Part shown: positions 7,824-16,051 of the stretch, piece after piece
Layout of the letters: every line of letters starts with the position of its first letter
Numbering within the stretch: the first letter of the stretch is position 1
Assembly (NCBI GenBank): GCA_964516805.1
Contig: CAZEXI010000027.1
Coordinates: 1-28,247 of the forward strand
Origin: CAYSTL01 sp964516805
GTDB lineage: Archaea > Thermoplasmatota > Thermoplasmata > Halarchaeoplasmatales > Halarchaeoplasmataceae
Direction: 5' to 3'
Length of the DNA: 28,247 nt
Translations under genes and position numbers: made by a program
The notes under the pieces: model-generated
Told to the model about the DNA's origin: nothing
Databases searched by the model: none
The model's input: the letters and a program-made list of their open reading frames with translations, nothing else

Positions 7824-9263
7824 CTAATAAACAATTGCTTTGAAATAATCTTTATCCTTGACGATATTGAAAGCATCTTCATCCTTCGCCTTTTCTTTCA
7901 AATCTTCGTTTAATTCTGTAGCTTTCTTTAAAAACGGTTTGACTAAATCATTGTTACCTTGCCTTGCAGCAACTTTAGCTTTGTAGTACCATGCTCTTGC
8001 TTCGTGTTGATTATTTTTTACAACATCGTTGAAATAAGTCATGGCTTCTTCATACCTACCCATCTGGTAGATACAAGCCCCCTTGTTTATTTTAGCATCT
8101 ATATCCTCTTCATTTTCCTTTAATATCTTATCAAATATCTTCTCTGCTTTTTCATAATTATCTAGATTGAAAAGACATGCACCTTTATTGTGCAGTATAT
8201 CTACGTTGTCCTCACCTAAATCAACTAATTTATTGTAAATCTTGATAGCATCTTCATATTCCCCTTTTTCATACAATGATTGGGCCTTTTCATAAAGTAG
8301 GTCTATATTATCAGGTTTGTACTCTAGAGCTTTATTGTAATATTTCTCATCCTCCCCTGTTATCGAATATGCCTTTTTATAGATATCAAGAGCTTCTTCT
8401 TCTGCACCAAGCCTCTCAAGCATATTTGCTTTTCTCTTTAAGAGTTCAACATTTTCAGGTTCAAATGAAAGTACTTTATCCATGAGATCGATATTTTTAG
8501 GTTCAAATTCTAAAGCTTTTTTGTAAAGCCTTTTAGAGTATTTTTCTTCACCGATCTCGTTCAATCTTTCAGCTTCTTCTTTTATAAAGTCTGGGTCTTC
8601 AGGCTTTAGATCTATAATCTTCGATAGAACCTCCTCATTATTTGGTTCTAGATTCAATATTTTCTCATAAGCTCTTGCAGCTCTTTTGTGCCTATTTTGC
8701 TTTTCAAAGGCCTCAGCCTCCAATTGCCATAAATCAGCATCATCTGGATTTTGTTTAACCAATCTATGTAGATATTTAAGATTCTCTTCATCTTCTTTTA
8801 AGAGATCTCTAAAGGACTCCATTGCTCTTTCTCGCCATCCAAGTATCCTGAAGACATTTGCTTTGTTGATCATAGCCCTTTTGTTATCGGGTTCTTTTTT
8901 CAGGACATCATTAAAGCACATCAAAGCGTATTCTCCCATCTCATCCATGCTGACGTAACTTAATCCCTTATGGAGCAGTGCGTCAGTATTATCAGGATTT
9001 CTATTGAGGGCTTTTTCAAAACATTCTAAAGCTCTGTTGTATTTGCCTAATTTGTATAATTCAATACCATATTCAGTTAATAACTCAGAGGCGGTATCAG
9101 GATCTTTAAAGACATCATCATTTTCTTCTAAAACATCAACTATATCATTATAGATAGAAATAGCCTTTTTGGTATTACCTTTATTCTTTGCGCTTTCTGC
9201 CTTAGATTTTTTAGATTTAATCTTTTTAATTAATTTTTCTTCCTTACCTCTTCCGAAAATCAA
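7824..9263 (-). CDS. TPR repeat protein
   Basis: This 479-residue soluble protein is built of tetratricopeptide repeats. After a lysine-rich N-terminal helix (about residues 1-30), 34-residue units recur, such as GKYNRALECFEKALNRNPDN and GEYEDAIKIYNKLVDLGEDN. The pattern shows the W/L-G-Y-A-F-A-P signature with some degenerate units around 150-290. There is no signal peptide or membrane segment, so it is likely a cytoplasmic protein-interaction scaffold. The start is a TTG at 9263: an in-frame TAA lies 15 nt upstream and GGGG (9271-9274) sits 7 nt before the TTG. It leads a two-gene operon with the phosphoesterase, which suggests it may be that enzyme's partner. Confidence 0.88.
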   Translation of the reverse strand: MIFGRGKEEKLIKKIKSKKSKAESAKNKGNTKKAISIYNDIVDVLEENDDVFKDPDTASELLTEYGIELYKLGKYNRALECFEKALNRNPDNTDALLHKGLSYVSMDEMGEYALMCFNDVLKKEPDNKRAMINKANVFRILGWRERAMESFRDLLKEDEENLKYLHRLVKQNPDDADLWQLEAEAFEKQNRHKRAARAYEKILNLEPNNEEVLSKIIDLKPEDPDFIKEEAERLNEIGEEKYSKRLYKKALEFEPKNIDLMDKVLSFEPENVELLKRKANMLERLGAEEEALDIYKKAYSITGEDEKYYNKALEYKPDNIDLLYEKAQSLYEKGEYEDAIKIYNKLVDLGEDNVDILHNKGACLFNLDNYEKAEKIFDKILKENEEDIDAKINKGACIYQMGRYEEAMTYFNDVVKNNQHEARAWYYKAKVAARQGNNDLVKPFLKKATELNEDLKEKAKDEDAFNIVKDKDYFKAIVY

Positions 9264-9373
9264 AGTAATTCCCCATTATTCTGAACACTGAATTTAATAT
9301 TATCATATCATACAAATCTAATATAAAATCTTCGGTGAATTTATAATCGACGTTAATTTATCATTTACTAATG

Positions 9374-10699
9374 TTAGGATAAGATTTTACCTACTTCTTT
9401 ATCCATGTTATCGAGAAATTGGTTTAATTTTTCTTTAGGGAAAGTTGCTCCTGCTGCTATATCATGACCTCCACCGCTTCCACCATTTTTCTCAGCGATC
9501 TTTCTACATAACTGTCCCAAATCTAGACCATTACTCACCATAGTTTTCGTACCTCTGGCTGAAAGATCAATGTTACCATCGACTTCAGTCATCCCAAAGG
9601 TAGGTAATTTTTGATCAAATAGATAAAGCATACCTAGACCTGCTAATTCCCCTTTTCGTTCTTTTTTCTCTTCAAAGAAATATTGGATATGTTCTTTCTT
9701 TTTTATTCCATCGTCTTCAAGCTGATTCAACCTTTCGATCATTTTTTCTCTATATTCTTTTCTTATATCTTTAGCTTTTTCAATAGATGCTCTATCTCCT
9801 AGACATATGGATAAACCCAGACCAGCCTTATTTGTTCTTGCACATGAATTAATTAGTTTATAGAGCAGCTCAATATCGAATTCCAAATTATCACTAAGGT
9901 AGTGTGGCCCTTTGATAGATTCTATTACATGACTAGGTATGTCATTTTTTAATAGAGATAACAAGAGTATAGAAGTTAATTTCCTGTCTTTATCACTAGG
10001 CAGATCTAATACTGTGGCTTCTGGATCAAGATCTAATTTATCTATGATATCCTTGATTTTTCTTTCTCTACCTGAAATACCCGGGAAGTATGGATCACCT
10101 GCTTTCATCAGAGCATCTTTTAATCCTTCACCATCTATATACAATCCTTTTTTCTCCTTTAAAACACCTTTTTCTAAAGCTGAATCCACTATCTGTTTGT
10201 TGATTCCAATGAAACCACCGATATTTTGTTTATCTGCAGCTGCCCCAGTTAGACCGTAAAACACATTTCCCCAATTACTTTTATTGTGATAAACTGAAAG
10301 TAAAAAGGTCAAAGTCGCCCCACTAACTTCGCGGGCCCCGTCAATTCCGTAAGAATGAGGGTTAACAAAAATATGATCTTTATCGCCATCCACATCATCT
10401 TCAACCTTATGGTGATCTAAAACAACAGCATGATCCGTGTTTTCTTTTATCTTTTTAAGGTGGCTGTTACCAATATCTGTACAAATCAAAGGTAAACCTT
10501 TAGGTATTTCATCGGGAAAAGAACTTACAAAAGTAGTATGGAAGCCCTTTTGCTCTTTCATTAAAGTTCTAACAAGCACAGCTGCTGATGTGATTCCATC
10601 AGCATCGTAATGAGTGACAATCCTAAATTTATCATAATCCTTTAATAAAGATGATGCTTGATTAAGTTTCTCTTCCATTTCATCGGGGAGAGTTAACAA
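9374..10699 (-). CDS. RecJ-like DHH phosphoesterase (GAN/Cdc45-related)
   Basis: A 441-residue single-stranded-nucleic-acid exonuclease family member. DHH motifs are intact: THYDADG (29-35, metal-binding D32 and D34), CTDIG (73-77, D75) and LDHHKV (94-99). The C-terminal DHHA1 domain ends with GGSGGGHDIAAGATF near residue 407-421, a nucleic-acid-binding loop. Archaeal relatives include GAN, which associates with GINS and is related to Cdc45; intact catalytic residues suggest an active nuclease. It follows ribosomal protein S15 by 26 nt, a gene pair also seen in other archaea. The TTG start at 10699 is preceded by GGGGG (10704-10708) and an in-frame TGA further up; an ATG seven codons inside lacks a ribosome-binding site. 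Confidence 0.92.
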   Translation of the reverse strand: MLTLPDEMEEKLNQASSLLKDYDKFRIVTHYDADGITSAAVLVRTLMKEQKGFHTTFVSSFPDEIPKGLPLICTDIGNSHLKKIKENTDHAVVLDHHKVEDDVDGDKDHIFVNPHSYGIDGAREVSGATLTFLLSVYHNKSNWGNVFYGLTGAAADKQNIGGFIGINKQIVDSALEKGVLKEKKGLYIDGEGLKDALMKAGDPYFPGISGRERKIKDIIDKLDLDPEATVLDLPSDKDRKLTSILLLSLLKNDIPSHVIESIKGPHYLSDNLEFDIELLYKLINSCARTNKAGLGLSICLGDRASIEKAKDIRKEYREKMIERLNQLEDDGIKKKEHIQYFFEEKKERKGELAGLGMLYLFDQKLPTFGMTEVDGNIDLSARGTKTMVSNGLDLGQLCRKIAEKNGGSGGGHDIAAGATFPKEKLNQFLDNMDKEVGKILS

Positions 10700-10725
10700 G
10701 ATACCCCCTTCTTTAAATCATCTAT

Positions 10726-11181
10726 CTATTGGGTAAGCATCTCTGCTTTGTCTATGGAATAATTCCAATCTTCGGGTAGTTTACCCTTTTCTTTATAATA
10801 TTTTACTAACCTTCTGATTTTAGATTCAACTAGCTGCAGGCCTCTTTTATTTGATTTGTCTTTAGGATTTCTGTCCAGGTGTTTATGAAGGTTAACAGCT
10901 TTTTCTAATAGAGCCATTAAATCCTCTGGAATCTCTGGTGATAAATCATTGTTTTCCATTATATCAGTTACACTTTTACCTGTAGCCATCTGTACATCAG
11001 GAATTCCATATTGATCTCTTAGTTGAACTCCAATCTCACTTGCAGTGTAGCCCTGTTTAGCTAGTTTTACTACTAGATCTTCGACTTCGCCTTCTTCTCT
11101 TTCAGCCCACTCTGGAAGTGAGTCTATGTTTGGACGTGTTGAACCTGACTTGCCTTTTGTTGAATTATGCATTCTTGCCAT
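10726..11181 (-). CDS. rps15: 30S ribosomal protein S15 (archaeal S13e type)
   Basis: A small-subunit protein that binds the central domain of 16S rRNA. The 151-residue length is the archaeal/eukaryotic form, which has an N-terminal extension absent in bacterial S15. It starts with the diagnostic MARMHNSTKGKSGSTRP and ends in the S15 helix pair (NKRGLQLVESKIRRLVKYYK). PEWAEREEGEVEDLVVKLAK and YTASEIGVQLRDQYGIPDV match the archaeal signature. Translation starts at the ATG at 11181 behind a strong GGAGGT site 5 nt away. It is first in an operon with the RecJ-like nuclease, and a minus-strand TATA-like CTTATATGA near 11236-11246 is the probable promoter. Confidence 0.97.
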   Translation of the reverse strand: MARMHNSTKGKSGSTRPNIDSLPEWAEREEGEVEDLVVKLAKQGYTASEIGVQLRDQYGIPDVQMATGKSVTDIMENNDLSPEIPEDLMALLEKAVNLHKHLDRNPKDKSNKRGLQLVESKIRRLVKYYKEKGKLPEDWNYSIDKAEMLTQ

Positions 11182-11186
11182 ATTAT

Positions 11187-11192
11187 ACCTCC
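11187..11192 (-). promoter_or_regulatory. Strong Shine-Dalgarno of rps15
   Basis: GGAGGT on the minus strand, 5 nt upstream of the S15 ATG. It is among the strongest ribosome-binding sites in the window, consistent with high ribosomal-protein expression. Confidence 0.7.
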
Positions 11193-11325
11193 AATATATG
11201 ATGCTGTAATTTTAAATCAAACTTGGACTCGATTCATATAAGTTATATTACTTAAAAGTGACTATGGGGTCATATATAAATTGATTGGTTTTCTAAAAAT
11301 GGAGGAAAGAATTTTGTAAGGGGGT

Positions 11326-14307
11326 TTACCTTTTCTTTTTCTTGATCGCTACGTACACTGAAACGATTATTATTGTTAAAATCAAAGGTATAAGTTCCAT
11401 ACCTGGAGCATATCTCCATGATGGACGAGCTTTTACAACTTCTGATTTTGGACCTTCACCAGCCTTAGTTACCGCACTGACCTTGTAATAATATTTATTT
11501 TCGTTCTCTACGCTGTTATCTGTATAATTAGTTATGTTACCTTTAACAGAGGTCAGGTATTCTAATTCTTTTTTCTTTGGTCCTCTGTATATTTTGTACT
11601 CTATTATCTCTCCACCACCTTTATCTAAAGGAGGAGACCAACTTAAATTGACAGTACTATTTCCGGGCTCAGCCTTCAGGTCCAAAGGAGCTGATGGAAG
11701 CGATACAGTCGATGAGTTTACTATCTCTGTTGGTTCGCTTTCACCTTTTCTATTCACAGCTGTTATATAGTAATGATAAATTTTCTCATTTTTTACATCT
11801 GAGTCATTGAACTCAGTAGCGTTAACTTCCATGTAGAAACTTACATTATCATTGCTTTCTCCACGGTATACATTGTATTTTAGATTCTGGAATCCACCAT
11901 CATCCTTTGGTTTTTCCCAATTGAGAGAGATTTGATCTTCATATCCAGAAGCAGTTAGATTAAGAGGGGAGGAAGGAACTGTATTTACTTTCTCATCAAC
12001 GATTTCTGAACGTTCACCTTCACCTACATCGTTTACCGCAGATATTTGGTAATAATATGTAATTCCTTTTTTTATCGTGTCATCAGAGAAAGAAGATTGG
12101 TCTGAGCTTATATTTTCGTAGTATGATATATTACTAGATTCAGTGCCTTTATAGATATGATATTCTGTTAGAGCACTTCCTCCATCCTCTTTTGGGGGGG
12201 ACCAATTCAAATCGATCGATATAGGGGTCGAGGTGGCTTCAAGGTCGATCGGTGCAGAGGGAACAGTGGTTGTACTTACATTCACGATTTTACTATCCTC
12301 GCTTTCACCCAACGTGTTAACTGCTGTTACATAATAGTAGTATGTCTTACCTGTTTCGATATTTTCATCTTCGTATTGAGTTGAAATCACGTTAACATAA
12401 AAACTAAGGTTTTCTAGAGAATCGCCACGATACAAATTATAATTAATATCGTCTATACCTCCATCATCCACTGGTGGTTCCCAGTCAATTAATATTTTTT
12501 GTCCATCTGATTCTGCTGCTAGTTCTGTAGGATTTGAAGGTCTTGTGGTTATCTTTATATTCTCTATAATAGTTGGTTCACTTTCTCCCACACTGTTTAC
12601 AGCAGTAACATAATAATAATATTCTATCCCTTTTTCTAAGTCCTTATCTTCAAAATAAGTATCAGTTCTATTCGTTAAAAGGCTTAGATTAGACTGATCT
12701 TCACCTTTGTAAATATTGTAATGCGTAATTTCACATCCCCCTGTATATCCAGGAACACTCCAGTTTAGAAACGCTTTTAGGTTCTGTTCTGAAACAGAGA
12801 AATCTTTTGGCGAAGATGGAATTGTGTTATGAGGCGTAGCATTTACTGAACTGCTTTTCTTTCCTTCAACATCACTATTAACTGCACTAACACGATAATA
12901 ATATGTATTTCCATTAGTAACATCTGTGTCTTTAAATTCTCTAGTTGAAGGAGAAACAGAAGTTAAAAGGGAGAAGTTTCCAGGTTCATAACCTTTGTAA
13001 ATCCTGTATTCGATGATCTCACTCCCACCATTTTTCTCAGGTTTATTCCAGGTCAGTCTTACTTTTTCTGGATGAGATTCTGCGTTAACATTTTGAGGTT
13101 CTGATGGTGCACCAGTAAATGCGTATATTTTGTGGTCATGAGAAGCGATATATACTGTACCGTCTTTACCAATTGAGGGACTAGAAGTTATAGTATAATC
13201 TGTTTTATATTTCCATCTTAGTCCGCCTTGTGAATTTAAAGAGTATACATTATGATCTTCTGATCCAAAGTAAATATTTCCTGCTGAATCAACTGCTGGA
13301 CTAGATCTTATACTATCTTTTGTTTTATATGACCATTTTAAAGAACCGGTTTTATTGAATGCATATAATTTTCCATCCTGTGCACCCACATAGATAGATC
13401 CATCGGGACCAATAGCAGGACTCGAGAATATTTTTGATCCGATTTCGTATCTCCATTCCAGACTACCATTGTTATTTAAAGAGTAGAAATAACCGTCCCA
13501 TGATCCTACGTATACGTCTCCATTATCACTTATCGCAGGACTTGAGAAGATACCATCACCAGAGGAATATCTCCATACTTCATTACCACTTTGATCAATC
13601 GAGTAAAAATTTCCATCATAAGAGCCTACGTAAATATGTCCTCTTGCATCTATTGCTGGTGTGGATTTGATCCAACCATCAGTTGAGAATACCCAATTAG
13701 GTGTACCATCTGGATTTATTGAGTATAATTTATGATCTCCACAACCAAAGATTATAGAACCATCGATGTTTATCTTTGGTGAAGAATCTAAGGCGCCTTT
13801 AGTTATGAATTCCCAGTTTTTTGATCCGTTTTTATCAAGGGAGTAAAGGAAATTGTCTCTAGATCCAAAGTAGATATTTTCATTGTAAATTGTTGGTGTG
13901 GAATATATAGCGTCTGAAACATCTCCTCCTGCGTCAAAGGACCAATTTTTATTTCCGTTTTTATTTATTGAATACAAAATATTGCTGCTCGTTCCCACAT
14001 AAACATTACCTTCGTCGTCTATTGATGGGCTGGAATAAGCTATAAGAGATCCTGTATCATATTTCCACTTTAAAGCCCCGTTTACATGTGATGAATTGTA
14101 TGGACTTAAGTGTGTGTTCCTTCTATCGTATCCAAAGCAGGGCCACTGATCCTCCCCTGTCTCATTTTCTACTGTATTATACAAGGTTTTATCATCAATA
14201 TTATTAATATCCGGGGAAGATTCTGCTGTGCCCAGCACAGCAAACGAAACGTTGATTATGATAAATGTGATTAATACTAACGCTTTAAGTTTTTTATTAA
14301 GGGGCAT
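11326..14307 (-). CDS. Secreted membrane-anchored protein: eight-bladed PQQ-type propeller plus six FN3 domains
   Basis: This 993-residue surface protein has a signal peptide (lysines, then VLITFIIINVSFAVLG; residues 1-27) and a C-terminal membrane helix (LIPLILTIIIVSVYVAI) followed by KKKKR. Between them lies a beta-propeller of eight repeats, each with S-S/T-P-x-I ... G-x-I-Y-x-G-S-x-D ... L-Y-S-I and W-x-Y (about 60-405). Six fibronectin type III domains follow (about 405-960), each beginning P-S-x-P and containing LNW.PP...GG....Y.IYRG and TYYYYVTAVN. It therefore faces outside, tethered to the membrane, probably for adhesion or binding rather than catalysis. The PQQ-type fold does not imply that PQQ is bound. 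GAGGAG (14313-14318) 5 nt before the ATG fixes the start. It is followed by S15 but has its own promoter. Confidence 0.9.
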   Translation of the reverse strand: MPLNKKLKALVLITFIIINVSFAVLGTAESSPDINNIDDKTLYNTVENETGEDQWPCFGYDRRNTHLSPYNSSHVNGALKWKYDTGSLIAYSSPSIDDEGNVYVGTSSNILYSINKNGNKNWSFDAGGDVSDAIYSTPTIYNENIYFGSRDNFLYSLDKNGSKNWEFITKGALDSSPKINIDGSIIFGCGDHKLYSINPDGTPNWVFSTDGWIKSTPAIDARGHIYVGSYDGNFYSIDQSGNEVWRYSSGDGIFSSPAISDNGDVYVGSWDGYFYSLNNNGSLEWRYEIGSKIFSSPAIGPDGSIYVGAQDGKLYAFNKTGSLKWSYKTKDSIRSSPAVDSAGNIYFGSEDHNVYSLNSQGGLRWKYKTDYTITSSPSIGKDGTVYIASHDHKIYAFTGAPSEPQNVNAESHPEKVRLTWNKPEKNGGSEIIEYRIYKGYEPGNFSLLTSVSPSTREFKDTDVTNGNTYYYRVSAVNSDVEGKKSSSVNATPHNTIPSSPKDFSVSEQNLKAFLNWSVPGYTGGCEITHYNIYKGEDQSNLSLLTNRTDTYFEDKDLEKGIEYYYYVTAVNSVGESEPTIIENIKITTRPSNPTELAAESDGQKILIDWEPPVDDGGIDDINYNLYRGDSLENLSFYVNVISTQYEDENIETGKTYYYYVTAVNTLGESEDSKIVNVSTTTVPSAPIDLEATSTPISIDLNWSPPKEDGGSALTEYHIYKGTESSNISYYENISSDQSSFSDDTIKKGITYYYQISAVNDVGEGERSEIVDEKVNTVPSSPLNLTASGYEDQISLNWEKPKDDGGFQNLKYNVYRGESNDNVSFYMEVNATEFNDSDVKNEKIYHYYITAVNRKGESEPTEIVNSSTVSLPSAPLDLKAEPGNSTVNLSWSPPLDKGGGEIIEYKIYRGPKKKELEYLTSVKGNITNYTDNSVENENKYYYKVSAVTKAGEGPKSEVVKARPSWRYAPGMELIPLILTIIIVSVYVAIKKKKR

Positions 14308-14312
14308 ATTCT

Positions 14313-14318
14313 CTCCTC
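14313..14318 (-). promoter_or_regulatory. Shine-Dalgarno of the propeller-FN3 gene
   Basis: GAGGAG on the minus strand, 5 nt before the ATG at 14307. Together with the signal peptide starting directly after it, this fixes the start codon. Confidence 0.6.
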
Positions 14319-14392
14319 AAATGTTAAAATCCTAATTTATCTTATTAAAAGATTGCCCAAATTTATCACGACAATCGATGTTTCATGAATCA

Positions 14393-15307
14393 CTATACAT
14401 TATACTGGATCAATTCTGATTTAAGATTATTGAACTGTTTCTCATCTAACGCTTTAGGAAACACAGGTAAAAGCATTATCCCTTCATTTACTGCTGTTAA
14501 ATCCTTGATCTTTTGTATGAAATTGAATATATCTTTGAATTTGTTATTTGAAATCAAGAATTCTATTCCATGAATCATGAAAACGCCGTGTTGACTCTGT
14601 AGAAATGAAGTTATGATCTTTAGCAGTTCTTCATCGTATTTATCTGGCCTTATAGTTCTTACCTCATCAGAACCTTCTATGTTGCTCAGCCAAAAAATCG
14701 GAAAATTTTCGGAATTAAATTTTTTGTGTATTCTAGGAGGGAATATTCTGGTAAAACAAAGAGTTGGTATATCACTCTCAACAGCCTCTATAAACATATT
14801 GAAGGTAATCGGTGCGTTCTTCTCTTCCTCTGCGATTATATAGGATTCTCCTCTTTGAAGGTTTTTTAATGTTCCTCCTTTGCCAAACGATTCTCCTTTT
14901 AGTTTTGACAATTCCATTTTAGCTCCTTCATCATGCCTGATTAATTTGTAATGATCCTTTTCTATCCTTGCAAGATAATTTTCTCCCAATAATCCTGACA
15001 CAATTCCTGAAAAATATCCTGCCAAAAAGTATTTGTCTTCTATTTTAGAGTTATAGGGTTCTATCTTTATTTCGTCGTTGATATCTACTTCTATATTTGT
15101 AAGACCAGAGTGAACTGAGATCAAAGTTGCTTTTACAGCTAATTCATCAATTTCACAACTTTCTCCACTTATCTCTATCGTTTCTTCTCCCCACTTTCTC
15201 CCCAACTGGTATATCGAAAAGTTTGCTTCATCTGACCCACTAGTTTTATTTATGGCATCCTTTAAGTAGGGAACTATCTCCACCGGCATCGAAACTAAAT
15301 CTGTCAT
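14393..15307 (-). CDS. V4R-like plus DUF835 protein coupled to a Ras-like GTPase
   Basis: This 304-residue cytoplasmic protein has two regions. Residues about 1-125 resemble a V4R-type ligand-binding domain: FSIYQLGRKWGEETIE early, then DKYFLAGYFSGIVSGLLGEN (91-110), close to the typical F-x-x-G-Y-x-x-G-x-x-x-x-x-x-G run. Residues about 150-300 match DUF835: GESYIIAEE, LCFTRIFPPRI, WLSN, then GVFMIHGIEFLISNN and an end with LPVFPKALDEKQ. DUF835 proteins are common in Thermoplasmata and related archaea, with unknown function but often with sensory domains. Its ATG overlaps the GTPase stop in an ATGA (15304-15307), so the two are translationally coupled and probably made in fixed ratio. A role as sensor or effector of the GTPase is my inference. 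Confidence 0.75.
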   Translation of the reverse strand: MTDLVSMPVEIVPYLKDAINKTSGSDEANFSIYQLGRKWGEETIEISGESCEIDELAVKATLISVHSGLTNIEVDINDEIKIEPYNSKIEDKYFLAGYFSGIVSGLLGENYLARIEKDHYKLIRHDEGAKMELSKLKGESFGKGGTLKNLQRGESYIIAEEEKNAPITFNMFIEAVESDIPTLCFTRIFPPRIHKKFNSENFPIFWLSNIEGSDEVRTIRPDKYDEELLKIITSFLQSQHGVFMIHGIEFLISNNKFKDIFNFIQKIKDLTAVNEGIMLLPVFPKALDEKQFNNLKSELIQYNV

Positions 15308-15951
15308 TTTTCTTCACCTTCTATGATTGATTCTGAAAGTGATCGGAACGATTCCTCCACATTCTCACCAGTTTTAGCACTGGTCATGAAAAAAGAAAAA
15401 TCTGTTTTAAGTTCATCTTTCTTTTCACCGCCCCAATCGGATAATTTAGCATAAGGTACTGCACTGAACTCAGGAACTTTATCAAATACTTTTTTGTAAT
15501 AATCAATGACCTCTTCATGATGTTTTTGCATAAATTCCTGGAAATCTTTATCTGTTAACTCCTCTACATCCATCTCTTCCCAATAATCTACCAAGAGATC
15601 ATATTTGTTTCCAAGTACAACGATAGGTATTTCGCCGGTTACATCAAAAAGCTGATCTATCCATCTATCAAGGCTATCAAAAGTTTTCATCCTGGTCAAG
15701 TCGTATACGATTATTGCACCATCAGAGCCTTTGTAATTTGATTTCTGAAGAGTTGTTTTCAGTTTTTGTCCGTACATATCCCATATCATCAATTTTACAT
15801 CGAGCTCTGGAATCTTCTTCTTTTTTACATTGGTCCCTATGGTAGTGATGTACTCGTCAGAAAATTTTTGCTTAACGAAACGTCTGACCAAAGAAGTTTT
15901 TCCGACTGCCCCGTCCCCGAGTAAAACAATTTTCAAGCTACGTTCCGCCAT
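15304..15951 (-). CDS. Ras/Rab-like small GTPase with a long G4-G5 insertion
   Basis: A 215-residue Ras-superfamily switch with all G motifs: G1 GDGAVGKT (12-19), G2 Thr in TTIGTN (36-41), G3 WDMYGQ (57-62, keeping the catalytic Gln), G4 NKYD (115-118) and G5 TSAK (190-193). The stretch between G4 and G5 is about 72 residues against roughly 26 in Ras; the acidic, aromatic insert (LTDKDFQEFMQKHHEEVIDY and beyond) may be a partner-binding element. There is no C-terminal cysteine for lipidation, so membrane contact would need another protein. It is the first gene of an operon with the V4R/DUF835 protein and divergent from a giant surface protein with a Roadblock-like cytosolic domain. It is best compared with the archaeal Rab/MglA-like GTPases. 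Confidence 0.93.
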   Translation of the reverse strand: MAERSLKIVLLGDGAVGKTSLVRRFVKQKFSDEYITTIGTNVKKKKIPELDVKLMIWDMYGQKLKTTLQKSNYKGSDGAIIVYDLTRMKTFDSLDRWIDQLFDVTGEIPIVVLGNKYDLLVDYWEEMDVEELTDKDFQEFMQKHHEEVIDYYKKVFDKVPEFSAVPYAKLSDWGGEKKDELKTDFSFFMTSAKTGENVEESFRSLSESIIEGEEK

Positions 15952-15977
15952 GGTAAATCATAATAAAGACATTATCG

Positions 15978-16034
15978 TATAAATAAATAATGAGGTAAAA
16001 CTAAATCACATTTCTACACAACCTTTATTTAATA
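15978..16034. promoter_or_regulatory. Divergent promoters of the GTPase operon and the giant surface protein
   Basis: Within the 100 bp between the two start codons, a minus-strand TTATTTATA (15978-15986) lies about 31 nt from the GTPase ATG. A plus-strand CTTTATTTAATA (16023-16034) lies about 24 nt from the surface-protein ATG. Both predict leaderless or very short leaders. The boxes are about 45 bp apart, so one regulator could control both units. Confidence 0.5.
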
Positions 16035-16051
16035 TCTAAATTATTTTTTAA

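Noticed and set aside
11700..13100. CRISPR-like or tandem DNA repeat in the FN3 region
   Set aside because: The periodicity is about 280 bp and is explained by the FN3 protein domains; no short repeats with unique spacers occur.
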